DNA from: Prosopocoilus inquinatus
Lineage: Eukaryota > Arthropoda > Insecta > Coleoptera > Lucanidae
Assembly: GCA_036172665.1 (NCBI GenBank)
Contig: CM069877.1
Span: 25,445,001-25,509,000, forward strand
DNA length: 64,000 bases
Direction: 5' to 3'
The first letter of the stretch is position 1. Every line of letters starts with the position of its first letter. The translations under genes were made by a program, and so were the position numbers. This document shows positions 11,545-24,473 of this stretch, one piece after another. The notes beneath the pieces were generated by a model that was not told the DNA's origin, searched no databases, and saw nothing but the letters and a program-made list of their open reading frames with translations.

Positions 11545-14500
11545 CCATCGAAACGCCAAATAACATGATAGATGAGTAAGGATCGATTAGAAACATCACA
11601 GAAACAACGCTAATGCGTGTTGTTTCGTTTAAAACTATTTCTAGCTTCAGCTGCGTCCGAGAACTTCGTATCTCACATCAAAGTTACTGGAGTCCATCGA
11701 AACACCAAATAACATGATAGATGAGTAAGGATCGATTAGATACATCACAGGAACAACGCTAATGCGTGTTGTTTCGTTTAAAACTATTTCTAGCTTCAGC
11801 TGCGTCCGAGAACTTCGTATCTCACATCAAAGTTACTGGAGTCCATCGAAACGCCAAATAACATGATAGATGAGTAAAGATCGAGTAGATACATCACAGG
11901 AACAACGCTAATGCGTTTTGTTTCGTTTAAAACTATTTCCAGCTTCAGCTGCGTCCGAGAACTTCGTATCTCACATCAAAGTTACTGGAGTCCATCCAAA
12001 GGTCAAATAACATGATAGATGAGTAAGGATCGATTAGATACATCACAGGAACAACGCTAATGCGTGTTGTTTCATTTAAAACTATTTCCAGCTTCTGCTG
12101 CGTCCGAGAACATCTTATCTCACATCAGAGTAACTAGAGTCCATCGAAACGCCAAATAACATAATAGAGGAGTAAGGATCGATTAGAAACATCACAGGAA
12201 CAACGCTAATGCGTGTTGTTTCGTTCAAAACTATTTCCAGCTTCTGCTGCGTCCGAGAACTTCGTATCTCACATCAAAGTTACTGGAGTCCATCGAAACG
12301 CCAAATAACATGATAGATGAGTAAAGATCGAGTAGATACATCACAGGAAAACGCTAATGCGTTTTGTTTCGTTTAAAACTATTTCCAGCTTCTGCTGCGT
12401 CCGAAAATTTCGTATCTCACATTAGAGTTACTGGAGTCCATCGAAACGTCAAATAACATGATAGATGAGTAAGGATCGATTAGATACATCACAGGAACAA
12501 CGCTAATACGTGTTATTTCATTTAAAACTATTTCCAGCTTCAGCTGCGTCCGAGAACTTCGTATCTCACATCAAAGTTACTGGAGTCCATCGAAACGCCA
12601 AATAACATAGTAGATAAGTAAGGATCGATTAGATACATCACAGGAACAACGCTAATACGTGTTGTTTCGTTCAAAACTATTTCCAGCTTCTGCTGCGTCC
12701 GAAAACTTTGTATCTAACATCAGAGTTACCGGAGTCCATCCAAACGTCAAATAACATGATAGATGAGTAAGGATCGATTAGATACATCACAGGAACAACG
12801 CTAATGCGTGTTGTTTCATTTAAAACTATTTCCAGCTCCGCTGCGTCCAAAAACTTCGTATCTCACATCAGAGTTACTAGAGTCCATCGAAAAGTCAAAT
12901 AACATGATAGATGAGTAAGGATCGATTACATACATCACAGGAACAACGCTAATACGTGTTGTTTCGTTTAAAACTATTTCCAGCTTCTGCTGCGTCCGAA
13001 AACGTCGTATCTCACATCAGAGTTACTGGAGTCGATCGAAACGTCAAATAACCTGATAGATAAGTAAGGATCGATTAGATACAGCACAGGAACAACGCTA
13101 ATGCGTGTTGTTTCGTTTAAAACTATTTCCAGCTTCAGCTGCGTCCGAGAACTTCGTATCTCACATCAAAGTTACTGGAGTCCATCGAAACGCCATATAA
13201 CATAGTAGATAAGTAAGGATCGATTAGATACATCACAGGAACAACGCAAATACGTGTTGTTTCGTTCAAAACTATTTCCAGCTTCTGCTGCGTCCGAAAA
13301 CTTCGTATCTCACCTCAGAGTTACTAGAGTCCATCTAAACGTCAAATAACACGATAGATAAGTAAGGATCGATTAGATACAGCACAAGAACAACGCTAAT
13401 GCGTGTTGTTTCGTTTAAAACTATTTCCAGCTTCAGCTGCGTCCGAGAACTTCGTATCTCACATCAAAGTTACTGGAGTCCATCCAAACGTCAAATAACA
13501 TGATAGATGAGTAAGGATCGATTAGATACATCACAGGAACAACGCTAATGCGTGTTGTTTCATTTAAAACTATTTCCAGCTCCCGCTGCGTCCAAAAACT
13601 TCGTATCTCACATCAGAGTTACTGGAGTCCATCGAAACGCCATATAACATAGTAGATAAGTAAGGATCGATTAGATACATCACAGGAACAACGCAAATAC
13701 GTGTTGTTTCGTTCAAAACTATTTCCAGCTTCTGCTGCGTCCGAGAACTTCGTATCTCACATCAAAGTTACTGGAGTCCATCGAAACGCCAAATAACATG
13801 ATAGATGAGTAAGGATCGATTACATACATCACAGGAACAACGCTAATGCGTGTTGTTTCATTTAAAACTATTTCCAGCTTCTGCTGCGTCCGAGAACATC
13901 TTATCTCACATCAGAGTAACTAGAGTCCATCGAAACGCCAAATAACATAATAGATGAGTAAGGATCGATTAGAAACATCACAGGAACAACGCTAATGCGT
14001 GTTGCTTCGTTCAAAACTATTTCCAGCTTCTGCTGCGTCCGAGAACTTCGTATCTCACATCAAAGTTACTGGAGTCCATCGAAACACCAAATAACATGAT
14101 AGATGAGTAAAGATCGAGTAGATACATCACAGGAAAACGCTAATGCGTTTTGTTTCGTTTAAAACTATTTCCAGCTTCTGCTGCGTCCGAAAATTTCGTA
14201 TCTCACATTAGAGTTACTGGAGTCCATCGAAACGTCAAATAACATGATAGATGAGTAAGGATCGATTAGATACATCACAGGAACAACGCTAATACGTGTT
14301 ATTTCATTTGAAACTATTTCCAGCTTCAGCTGCGTCCGAGAACTTCGTATCTCACATCAAAGTTACTGGAGTCCATCGAAACGCCAAATAACATAGTAGA
14401 TAAGTAAGGATCGATTAGATACATCACAGGAACAACGCTAATACGTGTTGTTTCGTTCAAAACTATTTCCAGCTTCTGCTGCGTCCGAAAACTTCGTATC

Positions 14501-15117
14501 TCGCATCAGAGTTACTAGAGTCCATCTAAACGTCAAATAACACGATAGATAAGTAAGGATCGATTAGATACAGCACAAGAACAACGCTAATGCGTGTTGT
14601 TTCGTTTAAAACTATTTCCAGCTTCAGCTGCGTCCGAGAACTTCGTATCTCACATCAAAGTTACTGGAGTCCATCCAAACGTCAAATAACATGATAGATG
14701 AGTAAGGATCGATTAGATACATCACAGGAACAACGCTAATGCGTGTTGTTTCATTTAAAACTATTTCCAGCTCCCGCTGCGTCCAAAAACTTCGTATCTC
14801 ACATCAAAGTTACTGGAGTCCATCGAAACACCAAATAACATGATAGATGAGTAAAGATCGAGTAGATACATCACAGGAACAACGCTAATGCGTGTTGTTT
14901 CGTTTAAAACTATTTCTAGCTTCAGCTGCGCCCGAAAATTTCGTATCTCCCATTAGAGTTACTGGAGTCAATCGAAACGCCAAATAACATGATGGATGAG
15001 TAAGGATCGATTAGATACAGCACAGGAACAACGCTAATGCGTGTTGTTTCGTTTAAAACTATTTCCAGCTTCAGCTGCGTCCGAGAACTTCGTATCTCAC
15101 ATCAAAGTTACTGGAGT

Positions 15118-15564
15118 CCATCGAAACGCCAAATAACATAGTAGATAAGTAAGGATCGATTAGACACATCACAGGAACAACGCTAATGCGTGTTGTTTCG
15201 TTCAAAACTATTTCCAGCTTCTGCTGCGTCCGAGAACTTCGTATCTCACATCAAAGTTACTGGAGTCCATCGAAACGCCAAATAACATGATAGATGAGTA
15301 AGGATCGATTACATACATCACAGGAACAACGCTAATACGTGTTGTTTCCTTTAAAACTATTTCCAGCTTCGGCTGCGTCCGAAAACGTCGTATCTCACAT
15401 CAGAGTTACTGGAGTCCATGGAAACGTCAAATAACCTGATAGATAAGTAAGGATCGATTAGATACAGCACAGGAACAACGCTAATGCGTGTTGTTTCGTT
15501 TAAAACTATTTCTAGCTTCAGCTGCGTCCGAGAACTTCGTATCTCACATCAAAGTTACTGGAGT
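15118..15564. repeat. Domain II-type three-monomer block inside copy D
   Basis: Three monomers replace the single seventh monomer of the HOR. They carry the linked variants GATTAGACACATC, TTTCCTTTAAAAC, CTTCGGCTGCG and CCATGGAAACG. All four occur together, in the same positions, at 24474-24920 (offset 9356 bp: CCATGG at 15416 and 24772). Outside the block the two loci diverge (GATGGATGAG upstream here against CACGATAGATAAG there; GAGAACTTCG downstream here against GAGAAATTCG there). This is transfer between domains I and II in one direction or the other. Confidence 0.82.
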
Positions 15565-15713
15565 CCATCGAAACGCCAAATAACATGATAGATGAGTAAA
15601 GATCGAGTAGATACATGACAGGAACAACGCTAATGCGTTTTGTTTCGTTTAAAACTATTTCCAGGTTCTGCTGCGTCCGAAAATTTCGTATCTCACATTA
15701 GAGTTACTGGAGT

Positions 15714-15852
15714 CCATCGAAACGTCATAGATGAGTAAGGATCGATTAGATACATCACAGGAACAACGATAATGCGTGTTGTTTCATTTAAAACTATTTC
15801 CAGCTTCTGCTGCGTCCGAGAACATCTTATCTCACATCAGAGTAACTAGAGT
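15714..15852. repeat. 139-bp monomer with 10-bp deletion (copy D)
   Basis: Same junction as at 1193 and 10762. It lies 4952 bp after the copy C element, matching the spacing of the 48-bp truncated monomers in copies C and D. Confidence 0.92.
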
Positions 15853-16448
15853 CCATCGAAACGCCAAATAACATAATAGATGAGTAAGGATCGATTAGAA
15901 ACATCACAGGAACAACGCTAATGCGTGTTGTTTCGTTCAAAACTATTTCCAGCTTCTGCTGCGTCCGAGAACTTCGTATCTCACATCAAAGTTACTGGAG
16001 TCCATCGAAACGCCAAATAACATGATAGATGAGTAAGGATCGATTACATACATCACAGGAACAACGCTAATACGTGTTGTTTCGTTTAAAACTATTTCCA
16101 GCTTCTGCTGCGTCCGAAAACGTCGTATCTCACATCAGAGTTACTGGAGTCGATCGAAACGTCAAATAACCTGATAGATAAGTAAGGATCAATTAGATAC
16201 AGCACAGGAACAACGCTAATGCGTGTTGTTTCGTTTAAAACTATTTCTAGCTTCAGCTGCGTCCGAGAACTTCGTATCTCACAGCAAAGTTACTGGCGTC
16301 CATCGAAACGCCAAATAACATGATAGATGAGTAAGGATCGATTAGATACATCACAGGAACAACGCTAATGCGTGTTGTTTCGTTCAAAACTATTTCCAGC
16401 TTCTGCTGCGTCCGAGAACTTCGTATCTCACATCAAAGTTACTGGAGT

Positions 16449-16496
16449 CCATCGAGAGAGAGAGAACTTCGTATATCACATCAAAGTTACTGGCGT
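16449..16496. repeat. 48-bp truncated monomer with GA run (copy D, first)
   Basis: Same junction. A private change reads TTCGTATATCAC instead of TTCGTATCTCAC, which distinguishes it from the other four copies, including its own duplicate at 18134. Confidence 0.93.
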
Positions 16497-17835
16497 CCAT
16501 CGAAACGCCAAATAACATGATAGATGAGTAAGGATCGATTAGAAACATCACAGAAACAACGCTAATGCGTGTTGTTTCGTTTAAAACTATTTCTAGCTTC
16601 AGCTGCGTCCGAGAACTTCGTATCTCACATCAAAGGTACTGGAGTCCATCGAAACACCAAATAACATGATAGATGAGTAAGGATCGATTAGATACATCAC
16701 AGGAACAACGCTAATGCGTGTTGTTTCGTTTAAAACTATTTCTAGCTTCAGCTGCGTCCGAGAACTTCGTATCTCACATCAAAGTTACTGGAGTCCATCG
16801 AAACGCCAAATAACATGATAGATGAGTAAAGATCGAGTAGATACATCACAGGAACAACGCTAATGCGTTTTGTTTCGTTTAAAACTATTTCCAGCTTCAG
16901 CTGCGTCCGAGAACTTCGTATCTCACATCAAAGTTACTGGAGTCCATCCAAAGGTCAAATAACATGATAGATGAGTAAGGATCGATTAGATACATCACAG
17001 GAACAACGCTAATGCGTGTTGTTTCATTTAAAACTATTTCCAGCTTCTGCTGCGTCCGAGAACATCTTATCTCACATCAGAGTAACTAGAGTCCATCGAA
17101 ACGCCAAATAACATAATAGAGGAGTAAGGATCGATTAGAAACATCACAGGAACAACGCTAATGCGTGTTGTTTCGTTCAAAACTATTTCCAGCTTCTGCT
17201 GCGTCCGAGAACTTCGTATCTCACATCAAAGTTACTGGAGTCCATCGAAACGCCAAATAACATGATAGATGAGTAAAGATCGAGTAGATACATCACAGGA
17301 AAACGCTAATGCGTTTTGTTTCGTTTAAAACTATTTCCAGCTTCTGCTGCGTCCGAAAATTTCGTATCTCACATTAGAGTTACTGGAGTCCATCGAAACG
17401 TCAAATAACATGATAGATGAGTAAGGATCGATTAGATACATCACAGGAACAACGCTAATACGTGTTATTTCATTTAAAACTATTTCCAGCTTCAGCTGCG
17501 TCCGAGAACTTCGTATCTCACATCAAAGTTACTGGAGTCCATCGAAACGCCAAATAACATAGTAGATAAGTAAGGATCGATTAGATACATCACAGGAACA
17601 ACGCTAATACGTGTTGTTTCGTTCAAAACTATTTCCAGCTTCTGCTGCGTCCGAAAACTTTGTATCTAACATCAGAGTTACCGGAGTCCATCCAAACGTC
17701 AAATAACATGATAGATGAGTAAGGATCGATTAGATACATCACAGGAACAACGCTAATGCGTGTTGTTTCATTTAAAACTATTTCCAGCTCCGCTGCGTCC
17801 AAAAACTTCGTATCTCACATCAGAGTTACTAGAGT

Positions 17836-17984
17836 CCATCGAAAAGTCAAATAACATGATAGATGAGTAAGGATCGATTACATACATCACAGGAACAACG
17901 CTAATACGTGTTGTTTCGTTTAAAACTATTTCTAGCTTCAGCTGCGTCCGAGAACTTCGTATCTCACAGCAAAGTTACTGGCGT
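17836..17984. repeat. Chimeric monomer at the internal duplication junction of copy D
   Basis: This has the same half-and-half composition as 6096-6244, at an offset of 11740 bp. It sits exactly at the end of the first 1685-bp duplicate in copy D and is therefore its recombination junction. Since copy B carries the same junction, the duplication of D was probably generated by exchange with a B-type unit rather than by an independent event. Confidence 0.8.
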
Positions 17985-18133
17985 CCATCGAAACGCCAAA
18001 TAACATGATAGATGAGTAAGGATCGATTAGATACATCACAGGAACAACGCTAATGCGTGTTGTTTCGTTCAAAACTATTTCCAGCTTCTGCTGCGTCCGA
18101 GAACTTCGTATCTCACATCAAAGTTACTGGAGT

Positions 18134-18181
18134 CCATCGAGAGAGAGAGAACTTCGTATCTCACATCAAAGTTACTGGCGT
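18134..18181. repeat. 48-bp truncated monomer with GA run (copy D, second)
   Basis: Same junction, 1685 bp after the first element in copy D. The short spacing reveals the internal 12-monomer duplication of this HOR copy. Confidence 0.93.
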
Positions 18182-21100
18182 CCATCGAAACGCCAAATAA
18201 CATGATAGATGAGTAAGGATCGATTAGAAACATCACAGAAACAACGCTAATGCGTGTTGTTTCGTTTAAAACTATTTCTAGCTTCAGCTGCGTCCGAGAA
18301 CTTCGTATCTCACATCAAAGTTACTGGAGTCCATCGAAACACCAAATAACATGATAGATGAGTAAGGATCGATTAGATACATCACAGGAACAACGCTAAT
18401 GCGTGTTGTTTCGTTTAAAACTATTTCTAGCTTCAGCTGCGTCCGAGAACTTCGTATCTCACATCAAAGTTACTGGAGTCCATCGAAACGCCAAATAACA
18501 TGATAGATGAGTAAAGATCGAGTAGATACATCACAGGAACAACGCTAATGCGTTTTGTTTCGTTTAAAACTATTTCCAGCTTCAGCTGCGTCCGAGAACT
18601 TCGTATCTCACATCAAAGTTACTGGAGTCCATCCAAAGGTCAAATAACATGATAGATGAGTAAGGATCGATTAGATACATCACAGGAACAACGCTAATGC
18701 GTGTTGTTTCATTTAAAACTATTTCCAGCTTCTGCTGCGTCCGAGAACATCTTATCTCACATCATAGTAACTAGAGTCCATCGAAACGCCAAATAACATA
18801 ATAGAGGAGTAAGGATCGATTAGAAACATCACAGGAACAACGCTAATGCGTGTTGTTTCGTTCAAAACTATTTCCAGCTTCTGCTGCGTCCGAGAACTTC
18901 GTATCTCACATCAAAGTTACTGGAGTCCATCGAAACGCCAAATAACATGATAGATGAGTAAAGATCGAGTAGATACATCACAGGAAGACGCTAATGCGTT
19001 TTGTTTCGTTTAAAACTATTTCCAGCTTCTGCTGCGTCCGAAAATTTCGTATCTCACATTAGAGTTACTGGAGTCCATCGAAACGTCAAATAACATGATA
19101 GATGAGTAAGGATCGATTAGATACATCACAGGAACAACGCTAATACGTGTTATTTCATTTAAAACTATTTCCAGCTTCAGCTGCGTCCGAGAACTTCGTA
19201 TCTCACATCAAAGTTACTGGAGTCCATCGAAACGCCAAATAACATAGTAGATAAGTAAGGATCGATTAGATACATCACAGGAACAACGCTAATACGTGTT
19301 GTTTCGTTCAAAACTATTTCCAGCTTCTGCTGCGTCCGAAAACTTTGTATCTAACATCAGAGTTACCGGAGTCCATCCAAACGTCAAATAACATGATAGA
19401 TGAGTAAGGATCGATTAGATACATCACAGGAACAACGCTAATGCGTGTTGTTTCATTTAAAACTATTTCCAGCTCCGCTGCGTCCAAAAACTTCGTATCT
19501 CACATCAGAGTTACTAGAGTCCATCGAAAAGTCAAATAACATGATAGATGAGTAAGGATCGATTACATACATCACAGGAACAACGCTAATACGTGTTGTT
19601 TCGTTTAAAACTATTTCCAGCTTCTGCTGCGTCCGAAAACGTCGTATCTCACATCAGAGTTACTGGAGTCGATCGAAACGTCAAATAACCTGATAGATAA
19701 GTAAGGATCGATTAGATACAGCACAGGAACAACGCTAATGCGTGTTGTTTCGTTTAAAACTATTTCCAGCTTCAGCTGCGTCCGAGAACTTCGTATCTCA
19801 CATCAAAGTTACTGGAGTCCATCGAAACGCCATATAACATAGTAGATAAGTAAGGATCGATTAGATACATCACAGGAACAACGCAAATACGTGTTGTTTC
19901 GTTCAAAACTATTTCCAGCTTCTGCTGCGTCCGAAAACTTCGTATCTCACATCAGAGTTACTAGAGTCCATCTAAACGTCAAATAACACGATAGATAAGT
20001 AAGGATCGATTAGATACAGCACAAGAACAACGCTAATGCGTGTTGTTTCGTTTAAAACTATTTCCAGATTCAGCTGCGTCCGAGAACTTCGTATCTCACA
20101 TCAAAGTTACTGGAGTCCATCCAAACGTCAAATAACATGATAGATGAGTAAGGATCGATTAGATACATCACAGGAACAACGCTAATGCGTGTTGTTTCAT
20201 TTAAAACTATTTCCAGCTCCCGCTGCGTCCAAAAACTTCGTATCTCACATCAGAGTTACTGGAGTCCATCGAAACGCCATATAACATAGTAGATAAGTAA
20301 GGATCGATTAGATACATCACAGGAACAACGCAAATACGTGTTGTTTCGTTCAAAACTATTTCCAGCTTCTGCTGCGTCCGAGAACTTCGTATCTCACATC
20401 AAAGTTACTGGAGTCCATCGAAACGCCAAATAACATGATAGATGAGTAAGGATCGATTACATACATCACAGGAACAACGCTAATGCGTGTTGTTTCATTT
20501 AAAACTATTTCCAGCTTCTGCTGCGTCCGAGAACATCTTATCTCACATCAGAGTAACTAGAGTCCATCGAAACGCCAAATAACATAATAGATGAGTAAGG
20601 ATCGATTAGAAACATCACAGGAACAACGCTAATGCGTGTTGTTTCGTTCAAAACTATTTCCAGCTTCTGCTGCGTCCGAGAACTTCGTATCTCACATCAA
20701 AGTTACTGGAGTCCATCGAAACACCAAATAACATGATAGATGAGTAAAGATCGAGTAGATACATCACAGGAAAACGCTAATGCGTTTTGTTTCGTTTAAA
20801 ACTATTTCCAGCTTCTGCTGCGTCCGAAAATTTCGTATCTCACATTAGAGTTACTGGAGTCCATCGAAACGTCAAATAACATGATAGATGAGTAAGGATC
20901 GATTAGATACATCACAGGAACAACGCTAATACGTGTTATTTCATTTGAAACTATTTCCAGCTTCAGCTGCGTCCGAGAACTTCGTATCTCACATCAAAGT
21001 TACTGGAGTCCATCGAAACGCCAAATAACATAGTAGATAAGTAAGGATCGATTAGATACATCACAGGAACAACGCTAATACGTGTTGTTTCGTTCAAAAC

Positions 21101-22052
21101 TATTTCCAGCTTCTGCTGCGTCCGAAAACTTCGTATCTCGCATCAGAGTTACTAGAGTCCATCTAAACGTCAAATAACACGATAGATAAGTAAGGATCGA
21201 TTAGATACAGCACAAGAACAACGCTAATGCGTGTTGTTTCGTTTAAAACTATTTCCAGCTTCAGCTGCGTCCGAGAACTTCGTATCTCACATCAAAGTTA
21301 CTGGAGTCCATCCATACGTCAAATAACATGATAGATGAGTAAGGATCGATTAGATACATCACAGGAACAACGCTAATGCGTGTTGTTTCATTTAAAACTA
21401 TTTCCAGCTCCCGCTGCGTCCAAAAACTTCGTATCTCACATCAAAGTTACTGGAGTCCATCGAAACACCAAATAACATGATAGATGAGTAAAGATCGAGT
21501 AGATACATCACAGGAACAACGCTAATGCGTGTTGTTTCGTTTAAAACTATTTCTAGCTTCAGCTGCGCCCGAAAATTTCGTATCTCCCATTAGAGTTACT
21601 GGAGTCAATCGAAACGCCAAATAACATGATGGATGAGTAAGGATCGATTAGATACAGCACAGGAACAACGCTAATGCGTGTTGTTTCGTTTAAAACTATT
21701 TCCAGCTTCAGCTGCGTCCGAGAACTTCGTATCTCACATCAAAGTTACTGGCGTCCATCGAAACGCCAAATAACATGATAGATGAGTAAGGATCGATTAG
21801 ATACATCACAGGAACAACGCTAATGCGTGTTGTTTCGTTTAAAACTATTTCTAGCTTCAGCTGCGTCCGAGAACTTCGTATCTCACATCAAAGTTACTGG
21901 AGTCCATCGAAACGCCAAATAACATGATAGATTAGTAAAGATCGAGTAGATACATCACAGGAACAACGCTAATGCGTTTTGTTTCGTTTAAAACTATTTC
22001 CAGGTTCTGCTGCGTCCGAAAATTTCGTATCTCACATTAGAGTTACTGGAGT

Positions 22053-22191
22053 CCATCGAAACGTCATAGATGAGTAAGGATCGATTAGATACATCACAGG
22101 AACAACGATAATGCGTGTTGTTTCATTTAAAACTATTTCCAGCTTCTGCTGCGTCCGAGAACATCTTATCTCACATCAGAGTAACTAGAGT
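22053..22191. repeat. 139-bp monomer with 10-bp deletion (copy E)
   Basis: Same junction, exactly 20860 bp after the copy A element, the same offset as the HOR start. No further copy is seen after domain I. Confidence 0.92.
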
Positions 22192-22787
22192 CCATCGAAA
22201 CGCCAAATAACATAATAGATGAGTAAGGATCGATTAGAAACATCACAGGAACAACGCTAATGCGTGTTGTTTCGTTCAAAACTATTTCCAGCTTCTGCTG
22301 CGTCCGAGAACTTCGTATCTCACATCAAAGTTACTGGAGTCCATCGAAACGCCAAATAACATGATAGATGAGTAAGGATCGATTACATACATCACAGGAA
22401 CAACGCTAATACGTGTTGTTTCGTTTAAAACTATTTCCAGCTTCTGCTGCGTCCGAAAACGTCGTATCTCACATCAGAGTTACTGGAGTCGATCGAAACG
22501 TCAAATAACCTGATAGATAAGTAAGGATCAATTAGATACAGCACAGGAACAACGCTAATGCGTGTTGTTTCGTTTAAAACTATTTCTAGCTTCAGCTGCG
22601 TCCGAGAACTTCGTATCTCACAGCAAAGTTACTGGCGTCCATCGAAACGCCAAATAACATGATAGATGAGTAAGGATCGATTAGATACATCACAGGAACA
22701 ACGCTAATGCGTGTTGTTTCGTTCAAAACTATTTCCAGCTTCTGCTGCGTCCGAGAACTTCGTATCTCACATCAAAGTTACTGGAGT

Positions 22788-22835
22788 CCATCGAGAGAGA
22801 GAGAACTTCGTATCTCACATCAAAGTTACTGGCGT
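22788..22835. repeat. 48-bp truncated monomer with GA run (copy E)
   Basis: Same junction as at 6394. It is the last of five; I found none in domains II and III, so the deletion is a domain I marker. Confidence 0.93.
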
Positions 22836-24473
22836 CCATCGAAACGCCAAATAACATGATAGATGAGTAAGGATCGATTAGAAACATCACAGAAACAACG
22901 CTAATGCGTGTTGTTTCGTTTAAAACTATTTCTAGCTTCAGCTGCGTCCGAGAACTTCGTATCTCACATCAAAGTTACTGGAGTCCATCGAAACACCAAA
23001 TAACATGATAGATGAGTAAGGATCGATTAGATACATCACAGGAACAACGCTAATGCGTGTTGTTTCGTTTAAAACTATTTCTAGCTTCAGCTGCGTCCGA
23101 GAACTTCGTATCTCACATCAAAGTTACTGGAGTCCATCGAAACGCCAAATAACATGATAGATGAGTAAAGATCGAGTAGATACATCACAGGAACAACGCT
23201 AATGCGTTTTGTTTCGTTTAAAACTATTTCCAGCTTCAGCTGCGTCCGAGAACTTCGTATCTCACATCAAAGTTACTGGAGTCCATCCAAAGGTCAAATA
23301 ACATGATAGATGAGTAAGGATCGATTAGATACATCACAGGAACAACGCTAATGCGTGTTGTTTCATTTAAAACTATTTCCAGCTTCTGCTGCCTCCGAGA
23401 ACATCTTATCTCACATCAGAGTAACTAGAGTCCATCGAAACGCCAAATAACATAATAGAGGAGTAAGGATCGATTAGAAACATCACAGGAACAACGCTAA
23501 TGCGTGTTGTTTCGTTCAAAACTATTTCCAGCTTCTGCTGCGTCCGAGAACTTCGTATCTCACATCAAAGTTACTGGAGTCCATCGAAACGCCAAATAAC
23601 ATGATAGATGAGTAAAGATCGAGTAGATACATCACAGGAAAACGCTAATGCGTTTTGTTTCGTTTAAAACTATTTCCAGCTTCTGCTGCGTCCGAAAATT
23701 TCGTATCTCACATTAGAGTTACTGGAGTCCATCGAAACGTCAAATAACATGATAGATGAGTAAGGATCGATTAGATACATCACAGGAACAACGCTAATAC
23801 GTGTTATTTCATTTAAAACTATTTCCAGCTTCAGCTGCGTCCGAGAACTTCGTATCTCACATCAAAGTTACTGGAGTCCATCGAAACGCCAAATAACATA
23901 GTAGATAAGTAAGGATCGATTAGATACATCACAGGAACAACGCTAATACGTGTTGTTTCGTTCAAAACTATTTCCAGCTTCTGCTGCGTCCGAAAACTTC
24001 GTATCTCACATCAGAGTTACTAGAGTCCATCTAAACGTCAAATAACACGATAGATAAGTAAGGATCGATTAGATACAGCACAAGAACAACGCTAATGCGT
24101 GTTGTTTCGTTTAAAACTATTTCCAGCTTCAGCTGCGTCCGAGAACTTCGTATCTCACATCAAAGTTACTGGAGTCCATCCAAAGGTCAAATAACATGAT
24201 AGATGAGTAAGGATCGATTAGATACATCACAGGAACAACGCTAATGCGTGTTGTTTCATTTAAAAATATTTCCAGCTCCCGCTGCGTCCAAAAACTTCGT
24301 ATCTCACATCAGAGTTACTAGAGTCCATCGAAACGTCAAATAACACGATAGATAAGTAAGGATCGATTAGATACAGCACAAGAACAACGCTAATGCGTGT
24401 TGTTTCGTTTAAAACTATTTCCAGCTTCAGCTGCGTCCGAGAACTTCGTATCTCACATCAAAGTTACTGGAGT

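Larger units (their letters stand above)
9121..14223. repeat. Domain I higher-order repeat, copy C (35 monomers)
   Basis: Copy C starts with the same TTTGAAAC monomer as A. It carries three extra monomers at 9568-10014, then resumes the CATCCAAACG / CTCCCGCTGCG / GATGGATGAG series at 10015. It contains both the 139-bp monomer (10762) and the 48-bp truncated monomer (11497). The length of 5103 fits 35 x 149 minus 101 minus 10, plus a 2-bp gain at about 10186 where GATAGATGAG has become GATGATGATGAG, minus three single-base losses. It is the fullest copy without an internal duplication. Confidence 0.85.
16300..19669. repeat. Internal 12-monomer tandem duplication in copy D (2 x 1685 bp)
   Basis: Units 16300-17984 and 17985-19669 carry the same ordered variants: the GGCGTCC-linked monomer, the 48-bp truncated monomer, GATTAGAAAC, CATCCAAAGGTC, ATAGAGGAG and so on. 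1685 = 12 x 149 minus 101 (truncated monomer) minus two single-base losses. The duplicates differ by occasional substitutions, for example ATCATAGTAAC near 18763 and CAGGAAGACGC near 18985 in the second. The first ends in the chimeric monomer at 17836; the second ends in a normal monomer. Confidence 0.82.
14224..20860. repeat. Domain I higher-order repeat, copy D (46 monomers, internally duplicated)
   Basis: Copy D starts like A, but the seventh monomer is replaced by three monomers at 15118-15564 whose private variants match domain II at 24474. It holds one 139-bp monomer (15714) and two 48-bp truncated monomers (16449 and 18134) 1685 bp apart, because a 12-monomer stretch is duplicated. Removing 1685 bp leaves 4952 bp, which is also the spacing between the truncated monomers of C and D and between their 139-bp monomers. 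It is the longest HOR copy in the window. Confidence 0.85.
20861..23998. repeat. Domain I higher-order repeat, copy E (incomplete)
   Basis: For its first 13 or so monomers this copy follows the order of copy A at an offset of 20860 bp (for example the 139-bp monomers at 1193 and 22053). It differs mainly by scattered substitutions such as CATCCATACG near 21310. It then carries the full monomer plus 48-bp truncated monomer pair that A lacks. Near 23998 the expected CTTTGTATCTAACATC variant of copies A and B is replaced by CTTCGTATCTCACATC followed by CATCTAAACG. The domain I order is lost from there, so this is where I place the end of domain I. Confidence 0.8.
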
